Part shown: positions 15,140 to 22,225 of the stretch, piece by piece
Position numbering within the stretch: the first letter of the stretch is position 1
Layout: every line of letters begins with the position of its first letter
Origin: Ga0074130 sp035565355
GTDB lineage: Bacteria; Pseudomonadota; Gammaproteobacteria; Burkholderiales; Rhodocyclaceae
Direction of reading: 5' to 3'
Assembly: GCA_035565355.1 (NCBI GenBank)
Contig: DATMSM010000097.1
Span: forward strand, 1-24,728
DNA length: 24,728 bases
The notes under the pieces: generated by a model
What the model saw: only the letters and a program-made list of their open reading frames with translations
Databases searched by the model: none
Told to the model about the DNA's origin: nothing
Position numbers and translations under genes: made by a program

Positions 15140-15916
15140 TCACAGCAGACCCTTGGCCCAGCCCAGACCTTCGCTGGTGCCCTTGGCGGGCTTGTACTCG
15201 CAGCCGATCCAGCCATCGTAGCCGAGACCGTCGATGTACTTGAACAGGAAGTCGTAGTTGATTTCGCCGGTGCCCGGCTCGTTGCGGCCCGGGTTGTCGG
15301 CGAGCTGCATGTGAGCGATGCGCGGCAGGTTGGCCTTGATGGTGTTGGCCAGTTCGCCTTCCATGCGCTGCATGTGATAGATATCGTACTGGATGTACAG
15401 GTTGTCGGAACCGACCGCCTTGAACACGTCCAGCACCTGGGCGGTACGGTTCAGGTAGAAGCCCGGGATGTCGTAAGTGTTGATGTGCTCGGCCAGCAGC
15501 TTGATGCCGGCGGCCTTGAGCTTGTCGGCAGCGAACTTCAGGTTGTCGACGACGGTCTGGGTGACCTTGTCGGCATCCACGCCCTTGGGGGCGATACCGG
15601 TCAGGCAGTTCACTTGCTTGCAGCCCAGCGCGGTGGCGTATTCGATGGCCTTGCCGACGCCGTCCTGGAATTCGCTGACGCGATCCGGCAGGCAGGCGAT
15701 GCCGCGCTCGCCGCCAGCCCAGTCGCCGGCCGGCAGGTTGTGCAGCACTTGGGTGAGACCGTTGCTCTTCAGCTTGTCGGCCAGTTCGTTCTTGTCGTAG
15801 GCGTAGGGAAACAGGTACTCAACGCCCTTGAAGCCGTCCTTGGCAGCCGCTGCGAAGCGGTCCATGAAGTCGACTTCGTTGTAGAGCATCGTCAGGTTGG
15901 CAGCGAGTTTAGGCAT
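15140..15916 (-). CDS. hyi: Hydroxypyruvate isomerase
   Basis: A 258-residue TIM-barrel isomerase, the same length as E. coli Hyi. It interconverts hydroxypyruvate and tartronate semialdehyde. The metal/catalytic glutamates are visible at E143 (LLAEHIN) and E240 (GCEYKP). HNLPAGDWAGGERGIAC (59-75) and IQYDIYHMQRMEGELANTI are close to the E. coli sequence as I recall it. It is located between gcl and glxR. GGAG lies a short way upstream of the ATG. The 92-bp gap to glxR contains a perfect short palindrome (GAAGGGATTCCCTTC, about 15123-15137) but no convincing terminator, so the two genes are probably co-transcribed. Confidence 0.96.
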   Translation of the reverse strand: MPKLAANLTMLYNEVDFMDRFAAAAKDGFKGVEYLFPYAYDKNELADKLKSNGLTQVLHNLPAGDWAGGERGIACLPDRVSEFQDGVGKAIEYATALGCKQVNCLTGIAPKGVDADKVTQTVVDNLKFAADKLKAAGIKLLAEHINTYDIPGFYLNRTAQVLDVFKAVGSDNLYIQYDIYHMQRMEGELANTIKANLPRIAHMQLADNPGRNEPGTGEINYDFLFKYIDGLGYDGWIGCEYKPAKGTSEGLGWAKGLL

Positions 15917-15962
15917 GCTGATATCTCCGGATGATGAATAAAAATTGTGAGTTGTTAAGCAA

Positions 15963-15987
15963 ACAGGCGGCCATTTTAGCCGCCTGT
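15963..15987 (-). terminator. Stem-loop between gcl and hyi, probable (leaky) terminator
   Basis: ACAGGCGGC (15963-15971) pairs with GCCGCCTGT (15979-15987). In the leftward direction the 3' flank is TTTGCTTAAC, a broken T tract, so termination may be partial. This would lower hyi-glxR expression relative to gcl. Confidence 0.6.
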
Positions 15988-16007
15988 CTGTTTCGTTTCT
16001 ACTACGC

Positions 16008-17780
16008 TTACTTCGCGTCGACCGGCGTCAGGTCGATGGTGGCGGGCAGGTCGATGACTTCTTCGAATTCATTGACGCCGCTGATTTCCAGGCCCATGGC
16101 GATGTTGGTGACGCGCTCGAGGATGACTTCAACCACGACCGGCACGGAGAACTCGTCGCGCAGGCGCTTGGCTTCGGCCAGGCCGGCAGCCAGGTCTTCC
16201 GGCTTGGTGATGCGCACGGCCTTACAACCCAGACCTTCGGCAACCTTGACGTGATCAACACCGTACACGCCCAGTTCCGGCGAGTTGATGTTTTCGAAGG
16301 ACAGCTGCACGCAGTAGTCGATTTCGAAGTTGCGTTGAGCTTGGCGGATCAGACCCAGGTAGGCGTTGTTCACCAGGATGTGGATGTACGGGGTCTTGAA
16401 CTGGGCGCCGACAGCGAGTTCTTCGATCATGAACTGGAAGTCGAAGTCGCCGGAGATGGCAACCACTTCCTTGGTCGGTTCAGCCGTGGCAACACCGATG
16501 GCAGCCGGGATGGTCCAGCCCAGCGGGCCGGCCTGGCCGCAGTTGATCCAGTGACGCGGATGGTTCACGGTCAGGAACTGAGCGGCAGCGATCTGCGACA
16601 GGCCGATGGTGGCGACGTAGCAGACGTCTTCGCCGAAGGCCTTGTTCATTTCGTGGTACACGCGTTGCGGCTTGATCGGGGCGTTGTCGAAATCGCTCTT
16701 GCGCAGCATGGTGCGCTTGCGTTCTTGACACTGGGCAACCCAGGTGCCGTAGTTCTTGAGCTTGCCGGCAGCCTTGCGTTCCTTGGCCACTTCGATCATC
16801 AATTCAAGCGCGATCTTGGCGTCGGACACGATGCCCAGGTCCGGACCGAAGACGCGACCGATCTGGGTCGGCTCGATGTCGATGTGCACGAACTTGCGAT
16901 CCTTGGTGTAGACCTCGACCGAACCGGTGTGACGGTTGGCCCAGCGGTTGCCCACGCCCATGACAAAGTCGGAAGCCAGCAGCGAAGCATTGCCGTAGCG
17001 GTGGGCGGTCTGCAGACCGACCATGCCGATCATCAGCGGGTGCTTGTCGGCGATGGTGCCCCAGCCCATCAGGGTCGGGACGACCGGCACGTTCAGCAGC
17101 TCGGCCAGTTCGACCAGTTGCTTTTCGCCACCGGCGTTGATGACGCCGCCACCGGTCACGATGATCGGGCGATGCGAAGCCAGCAGCATGTCGATGGCCT
17201 TCTCGGCTTGCTTGCGCGAAGCAGCAGGCTTGTAGACCGGCAGGGGCTGATAGGTGTCCGGATCGAATTCGATTTCGGTCATCTGCACGTCGAAGGGTAG
17301 GTCGATCAGGACCGGGCCCGGACGGCCGGAGCGCATCAGGTGGAAAGCTTGCTGGAACACTTGCGGCACCAGAGCGGCTTCGCGCACCATGACCGACCAC
17401 TTGGTGACCGGCTTGGAGATGGCTTCGATATCGACAGCCTGGAAGTCTTCCTTGTACATGCGGGCACGCGGTGCTTGACCGGTGATACACAGGATCGGGG
17501 TCGAGTCGGCGATGGCGGAGTACAGACCGGTGATCATGTCGGTACCGGCCGGGCCGGAGGTGCCGATACACACGCCGATGTTGCCGCGGGTGGCGCGGGT
17601 GTAGCCTTCGGCCATGTGCGATGCGCCTTCCATGTGGCGGGCCAGCACGTGCTTCAAGGTACCGCGGCTCTTCATGGCCGAGTACAGCGGGTTGATGGCG
17701 GCGCCGGGGATGCCGAAGGTCTGGGTAATGCCTTCGAGCTCCATCACGCGGACGGCGGCTTCACAAGCTCTCATCTTCAT
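16008..17780 (-). CDS. gcl: Glyoxylate carboligase (tartronate-semialdehyde synthase)
   Basis: A 590-residue thiamine-diphosphate enzyme that condenses two glyoxylates to tartronate semialdehyde plus CO2. It keeps FGIPGAAINPLYSAM (22-36), GTSGPAGTDMITGLYSA, CITGQAPRARMYKEDFQAVDIEAI and the C-terminal ThDP motif GDFDFQFMIEELAVGAQF...NNAYLGLIRQ. These follow E. coli Gcl (593 residues) closely along the whole length. The usual ThDP glutamate is replaced in E. coli Gcl by Val51. Here the aligned position in RHMEGASH is Met50 (codon ATG, complement of 17631-17633), so it is non-polar but not Val. AGGAG precedes the ATG. The gene is preceded by the frc terminator and so needs its own promoter in 17781-17875, where I found no clear -35/-10 pair, only two TTGCAA palindromes (17800-17805, 17846-17851). 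Confidence 0.97.
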   Translation of the reverse strand: MKMRACEAAVRVMELEGITQTFGIPGAAINPLYSAMKSRGTLKHVLARHMEGASHMAEGYTRATRGNIGVCIGTSGPAGTDMITGLYSAIADSTPILCITGQAPRARMYKEDFQAVDIEAISKPVTKWSVMVREAALVPQVFQQAFHLMRSGRPGPVLIDLPFDVQMTEIEFDPDTYQPLPVYKPAASRKQAEKAIDMLLASHRPIIVTGGGVINAGGEKQLVELAELLNVPVVPTLMGWGTIADKHPLMIGMVGLQTAHRYGNASLLASDFVMGVGNRWANRHTGSVEVYTKDRKFVHIDIEPTQIGRVFGPDLGIVSDAKIALELMIEVAKERKAAGKLKNYGTWVAQCQERKRTMLRKSDFDNAPIKPQRVYHEMNKAFGEDVCYVATIGLSQIAAAQFLTVNHPRHWINCGQAGPLGWTIPAAIGVATAEPTKEVVAISGDFDFQFMIEELAVGAQFKTPYIHILVNNAYLGLIRQAQRNFEIDYCVQLSFENINSPELGVYGVDHVKVAEGLGCKAVRITKPEDLAAGLAEAKRLRDEFSVPVVVEVILERVTNIAMGLEISGVNEFEEVIDLPATIDLTPVDAK

Positions 17781-17875
17781 AACAACACTCCTGATTCAAT
17801 TGCAAAACTGTTTCCCCGAAAGGCGGGGATAAACAAGGGGCTCATTTGCAATAAGCCGCCCTTGTTGCTGATTTT

Positions 17876-17920
17876 CCAAAAAAACAAAACCGCCCCCGAC
17901 ACTTTTCTGCCGGGGGCGGT
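17876..17920 (-). terminator. Rho-independent terminator after frc
   Basis: In the leftward direction ACCGCCCCCG and CGGGGGCGGT form a 10-bp stem (arms 17911-17920 and 17889-17898). It is followed by TTTTGTTTTTTT. It starts 18 bases after the frc stop codon and separates frc from gcl. Confidence 0.93.
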
Positions 17921-17938
17921 GGATACTTCAGGCGGCGA

Positions 17939-19183
17939 TCAAACCTTGCCGAAGGCGCCGGCGGCGCGCTTGGCAGCGATTTGTTCGTCGGTGTAGCCGA
18001 GCACTTGCTTCAGCACTTCGTCGGTGTGCTCACCCAGCAGCGGTGCCGGGGTGATGACAGTCGGCGAGGCCGACAGCTTGATCGGCATGCCGACGTTGAA
18101 ATGCTTGCCACGCTTCTTGTGATCCACTTCGACGTACATCTCGCGAATCTTGATGTGCTCGTCGTTGGCCAGGTCTTCGGTGCTGAGCACCGGGCCGCAG
18201 GGAACGTCGATCTCGTTGAAGATCGCCATCAGTTCCTGTTTGGTGTGGTGGGAAGCAAACTCGTTGAGGATGCGCCACATGGCCTTCTGGTTGACGCGAC
18301 GATCGCCGATCTTGGCGAAGCGCGGATCGTGGGCGAGCTTTTCACCGCCGACCAGGTTGGCCAGTGCCGGCCACACGACTTCCTGCACGACCACGTAGAG
18401 GTAGTCGTTGATGCCGCCGCCCTTGCACTTGATGGCGTTGCCGAGCTGGCCGCCGCCGGAGTCATTGCCGCCGCGCGGCACTTCGGTCAAACCTTCGGTC
18501 GGCACCGAGAACTCGATCAGCGGACCGTGTTGCAGACGCTGGTGATCGCGCATCTTGACGCGGCACAGGTTCAGCACGGAGTCCTGCATGGCGACTTCAA
18601 CGTACTGGCCTTCGCCGGAGTGGGTGCGGTGATACAGCGCACCGAGGATGCCGATGACGAAGTGCAGGCCGGTACCGGAGTCACCGATCTGGGCGCCGGT
18701 GACGGACGGAGGACCATCATTGAAGCCGGTGGTCGACATGGCGCCGCCCATGGCTTGCGCGACGTTTTCGTAGGCCTTGAAGTCGGAATAGGGACCGGTG
18801 GAGCCGAAGCCCTTGACCGATGCCATGATGATGCGGGGGTTCAGCTTGTGAACTTCTTCCCAGGTAAAACCGAAACGGTCGAGCACGCCCGGACCGAAGT
18901 TTTCCATGAGGATGTCGGACTCTTTGAGCAGTTCGACGAAAATGGCCTTGCCCTCTTCGCTCTTCATGTTCACGGTGATCGAACGCTTGTTGCAGTTCAG
19001 CATCGTGAAATAGAGGCTATCGACGTCCGGGATGTCGCGCAGTTGGGTGCGCGTGATGTCGCCGGTCGGCGGTTCGAGTTTGATGACGTCGGCGCCCATC
19101 CATGCCAGCAGTTGCGAGGCGGTCGGGCCGGCCTGAACGTGGGTCATGTCGAGAATGCGCACGCCTGCAAGCGCTTTACTCAT
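17939..19183 (-). CDS. frc: Formyl-CoA:oxalate CoA-transferase (class III CoA-transferase)
   Basis: A 414-residue class III CoA-transferase. It moves CoA from formyl-CoA to oxalate, giving oxalyl-CoA and formate. The N-terminus MSKALAGVRILDMTHVQAGP, the SLYFTMLNCNKRSITVNMK block (56-74), VENF-like MENFGPGVLDRFGFTWEEVH, and the C-terminal APLLGEHTDEVLKQVLGY match Frc/YfdW. The catalytic aspartate is D168 (AQIGDSGTG), equivalent to Asp169 of Oxalobacter Frc. The mobile glycine loop is GGNDSGGGQ. It differs from classical Frc in several pocket segments (GFNDGPP in place of GFWDGPP, and a shorter loop before EVPRGGN), so it is a divergent member and may have altered acceptor range. No oxalyl-CoA decarboxylase gene is adjacent. 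It is monocistronic between two terminators. GAGGAAAG precedes the ATG. Confidence 0.9.
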   Translation of the reverse strand: MSKALAGVRILDMTHVQAGPTASQLLAWMGADVIKLEPPTGDITRTQLRDIPDVDSLYFTMLNCNKRSITVNMKSEEGKAIFVELLKESDILMENFGPGVLDRFGFTWEEVHKLNPRIIMASVKGFGSTGPYSDFKAYENVAQAMGGAMSTTGFNDGPPSVTGAQIGDSGTGLHFVIGILGALYHRTHSGEGQYVEVAMQDSVLNLCRVKMRDHQRLQHGPLIEFSVPTEGLTEVPRGGNDSGGGQLGNAIKCKGGGINDYLYVVVQEVVWPALANLVGGEKLAHDPRFAKIGDRRVNQKAMWRILNEFASHHTKQELMAIFNEIDVPCGPVLSTEDLANDEHIKIREMYVEVDHKKRGKHFNVGMPIKLSASPTVITPAPLLGEHTDEVLKQVLGYTDEQIAAKRAAGAFGKV

Positions 19184-19254
19184 ACTTCTTTCCTCAAAAA
19201 ATCTTCGTTAATGTCGAAGTACGCGCCCGATGAAAAGGCACGCACGAGTAATTA

Positions 19255-19310
19255 CGTGATTTCCGTGACGGGGGGTGTGACGCGGAAAGAAACGACGCAG
19301 CGGCGCGTGA
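19255..19310. promoter_or_regulatory. Repeated CGTGA/TGTGACG elements in the frc upstream region
   Basis: The frc upstream region (19184-19350) carries CGTGA at 19255-19259, 19264-19268 and 19306-19310, and GTGACG at 19265-19270 and 19277-19282. CACG...CGTG symmetry surrounds a TAATTA core near 19244-19259. The cluster resembles an activator or repressor landing site for frc. I could not fix a convincing -35/-10 pair. Confidence 0.3.
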
Positions 19311-19353
19311 AGGTCGGGGAAGCCCCGGGCGGGTAAAAACCCTTCAGGCGCAG

Positions 19354-19384
19354 AAAAGCGGCGGATCATTGTGCGATCCGCCGC
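19354..19384 (-). terminator. Rho-independent terminator after fdhA
   Basis: GCGGCGGATC and GATCCGCCGC form a perfect 10-bp stem (19358-19367 with 19375-19384) around a 7-base loop. In the leftward direction it is followed by TTTTCTG. It begins 18 bases after the fdhA stop and isolates fdhBA from frc. Confidence 0.88.
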
Positions 19385-19401
19385 GTTCCGAGGCCGTTAG
19401 T

Positions 19402-22212
19402 TTATGCCAAAGCTTCGATTTCGGCTAGTGCCTGGCCACCACCGTAGCTGGAGATCGGATCCAGCGAACCACCCTTAGTGATCTTGATGGCACAGTACTT
19501 GAACTCCGGAATCTTGGCGAAGGGGTCAAGTGCAGCGTTGGTCAGCTTGTTGGCAGCCGCTTCGTAGTAAGCGAAGGGGATGAACACCGAACCCGGCGGG
19601 GTACCTGCATCGGCACGGGCGGTCACACCGATCTTGCCGCGACGCGACTCGAGGGTGATGGTGTCGCCGAGCTTGGCGCCGATCTTGTCCAGGTCCAGCG
19701 GGTTGATCAGCACGGTACAGGTCGGTTCGATGGCATCGAGCACGGAGGCGCGACGGGTCATCGAGCCGGTGTGCCAGTGCTCGAGCTGACGGCCGGTGAT
19801 GAGAACAAACGGGAACTCTGCATCGGGACGCTCGGCCGGCGGAATGATGTCGGCCGGAACCAGCTTGGCGCGACCCGTCTCGGTCGGGAAGTCCTCGATG
19901 AAGATGACCGGGCTGCCCGGATCGCCTTCCTTTTCGCACGGATAGGTGATGACGTGCTCGCGCTCCAGGCGCTCCCAGGTCATACCGGCGATGGACGGCA
20001 TGGCTTGACGCATTTCGTTGAAGACGTCGGAGACATGCTTGTAGTTCCAGCCACAGCCGAGGCCGTTGGCGAGGTCCTGGATGATCCACAGATCCTGACG
20101 CGCTTCGCCCGGCGGGTTCAGGGCTTGACGGCCCATCTGCACCATGCGGTCGGAGTTCGAGAAGGTACCGGTCTTTTCCGGGAAGGCCGAGGTCGGCAGG
20201 ACCACGTCAGCCAGGTAGGCGGTTTCGGTCAGGAAGATGTCCTGAACCACCAGGCACTCCAGCTTGGCCATGGCTTCGCGGGCGTGGTTGGCGTCCGGGT
20301 CGGACATCGCGGGGTTTTCACCCATGATGTAGAGGCCCTTGATTTCCTTCTTGTACATGGCTTCGACGATTTCGACCACGGTCAGGCCGGGCTTGCTGTC
20401 GAGCTTGGTGCCCCACAGCTTTTCGAAGAAGGCTTGCACTTCGGGATTATCGACGCGCTGGTAGTCCGGGTAGACCATCGGGATCAGGCCGGCGTCGGAA
20501 GCACCTTGCACGTTGTTCTGGCCACGCAGCGGGTGCAGGCCGGTGCCCGGACGACCGATCTGGCCGGTGAGCATGGTCAGGGCGATCAGGCAGCGCGAGT
20601 TGTCGGTGCCATGCACGTGTTGCGACACGCCCATGCCCCACAGAATCATGGAAGCCTTGGACTTGGCGAAATCACGGGCGGCAGCGCGCAGGGTGGGCGC
20701 ATCGATACCGCAGATGGCCTCCATCGCCTCGGGGCTGTAGCCCTTGAGGTTTTCCTTGAGCGCGTCGAAGCCGCTGGTGCGGTTGTTGATGAAGTCCTGA
20801 TCGGCCAGACCTTCTTCCACGATGGTGTACATCATCGCGTTCAGCATGGCGACGTCGGTGCCCGGCTTGAAGTTGAGGTTGTAGGTGGCGTGACGGGCGA
20901 TGTCGGTGCGACGCGGGTCGGCCAGGATGATCTTGGTGCCGGCCTTGGCGGCGTTCTTCATCCAGGTGGCGCCGACCGGGTGGTTCACGGTCGGGTTGGA
21001 GCCGATGATCATGATGACTTCGGACTCGGTCACGTCCTTCATCGGGTTCGACACAGCACCGGAACCGATACCTTCCAGCAGTGCGATCACGGACGAGGCG
21101 TGGCACAGGCGGGTGCAGTGGTCGATGTTGTTGCTACCGAAGCCGGTGCGAACCAGCTTCTGGAACAGGTAGGCTTCTTCGTTCGAGCCCTTGGCCGAAC
21201 CGAAGCCGGCCAGCGCGTACTTGCCGTCACGGTCGCGGATGGTCTTGAGACCGGTGATGGCGACTTCCAGTGCTTCTTCCCAGCTGGCTTCGCGGAACAC
21301 ATCCAGGTAGTTGGACGGATCCAGTTCGAAGTCGGCGACCTTGGGCGCATCGGCGCGGCGGATCAGCGGCTTGGTCAGACGATGCTTGTGATGCACATAG
21401 TCGAAACCGAAGCGGCCCTTGACGCACAGGCGCGATTCGTTGGCGGGACCGTCACGGCCTTCGACGTAGAGGATCTTGTTGTCCTTGACGTTGTAGGTCA
21501 GCTGGCAACCGACGCCGCAGTACGGGCAGACGGATTCGACCTTCTTGTCCGGAGCGATCATGGCGACGCCGCGGGCCGGGGCCAGGGCGCCGGTCGGGCA
21601 GGCTTGCACGCATTCGCCGCAACCCACGCAGGTGGATTCGCCCATGGGGTCGTCCAGGTCGAACACGATCTTGGAGCTGGAGCCACGGAAAGCATAGCCG
21701 ATCACGTCGTTCACTTGCTCTTCGCGGCAGGCGCGGACGCAGCGGTTGCACTGGATACAGGCATCCAGGTTCACGGCCATGGCCGGGTGGGAGATGTCCT
21801 CGGCCGGCTGTTCGCGACGGTCGAAGCGCGGTGCGCCCACTTCCATCTTGTTGAACCAGTAGGTCAGCTCGTTATCCAGAATGTACTGCTCTTCCGGCAC
21901 GTCGGACTTGAGCAGTTCCAGCACCATCTTCTGCGAGTGCACGGCGCGCTCGGAGTCGGTGGTGACGTTCATGCCATTGGTCGGGAAGCGGCAGCAGGAC
22001 GGGGCCAGGACGCGCTCGCCCTTGATCTCGACCACGCAGGCGCGACAGTTGCCGTCCGGGCGCAGGCCTTCCTTGTAGCAAAGGTGCGGGATCTCGATCC
22101 CTTCCTTCTTGGCGGCCTGGATGATGGTTTCGTCGGCGCGGGCGGTAATGGTCTTGCCGTTGAGGGTGAACTCAACTTGTGCCGGGACGATTTGTTCGTT
22201 GATTGCATTCAT
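19402..22212 (-). CDS. fdhA: NAD-dependent formate dehydrogenase, alpha (catalytic molybdo/tungsto-pterin) subunit
   Basis: A 936-residue subunit that oxidises formate to CO2. Domains in order: [2Fe-2S] ferredoxin-like domain with C45, C56, C59 and C73/C74; a double [4Fe-4S] ferredoxin module (CIQCNRCVRAC at 152-162, CVGCGECVQACP at 195-206); the Fe4S4 motif of molybdopterin oxidoreductases (CPYCGVGC at 229-236 with C263 in LCVKGR); the MopB catalytic domain; and the C-terminal dinucleotide-binding domain (ITGRQLEHWHTGSMTRR). The catalytic residue is Cys370 followed by His371 (TRLCHASS), not selenocysteine. The NuoG-like His/Cys3 cluster site expected between the first two modules is missing. 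It is translated 13 bases after fdhB. It is related to cytosolic FdsA and Methylobacterium Fdh1A. No fdhD/fdsC maturation gene or fdsD is in the window. Confidence 0.95.
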   Translation of the reverse strand: MNAINEQIVPAQVEFTLNGKTITARADETIIQAAKKEGIEIPHLCYKEGLRPDGNCRACVVEIKGERVLAPSCCRFPTNGMNVTTDSERAVHSQKMVLELLKSDVPEEQYILDNELTYWFNKMEVGAPRFDRREQPAEDISHPAMAVNLDACIQCNRCVRACREEQVNDVIGYAFRGSSSKIVFDLDDPMGESTCVGCGECVQACPTGALAPARGVAMIAPDKKVESVCPYCGVGCQLTYNVKDNKILYVEGRDGPANESRLCVKGRFGFDYVHHKHRLTKPLIRRADAPKVADFELDPSNYLDVFREASWEEALEVAITGLKTIRDRDGKYALAGFGSAKGSNEEAYLFQKLVRTGFGSNNIDHCTRLCHASSVIALLEGIGSGAVSNPMKDVTESEVIMIIGSNPTVNHPVGATWMKNAAKAGTKIILADPRRTDIARHATYNLNFKPGTDVAMLNAMMYTIVEEGLADQDFINNRTSGFDALKENLKGYSPEAMEAICGIDAPTLRAAARDFAKSKASMILWGMGVSQHVHGTDNSRCLIALTMLTGQIGRPGTGLHPLRGQNNVQGASDAGLIPMVYPDYQRVDNPEVQAFFEKLWGTKLDSKPGLTVVEIVEAMYKKEIKGLYIMGENPAMSDPDANHAREAMAKLECLVVQDIFLTETAYLADVVLPTSAFPEKTGTFSNSDRMVQMGRQALNPPGEARQDLWIIQDLANGLGCGWNYKHVSDVFNEMRQAMPSIAGMTWERLEREHVITYPCEKEGDPGSPVIFIEDFPTETGRAKLVPADIIPPAERPDAEFPFVLITGRQLEHWHTGSMTRRASVLDAIEPTCTVLINPLDLDKIGAKLGDTITLESRRGKIGVTARADAGTPPGSVFIPFAYYEAAANKLTNAALDPFAKIPEFKYCAIKITKGGSLDPISSYGGGQALAEIEALA

Positions 22213-22225
22213 CGCGTTTAACCTC

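Noticed and set aside
17800..17851. Two TTGCAA palindromes upstream of gcl as operators
   Set aside because: Six-base palindromes are too short to stand alone; their flanks differ and the 46-bp spacing has no clear meaning.
19771..22221. An 816-codon open frame on the plus strand opposite fdhA, and a 608-codon frame (22109-23935) opposite fdhB
   Set aside because: They are antisense to well-conserved genes and read as low-complexity Gly/Val/Asp/His-rich sequence with no motif. Long antisense frames are expected when the sense gene avoids the codons TTA, CTA and TCA in a high-GC genome.
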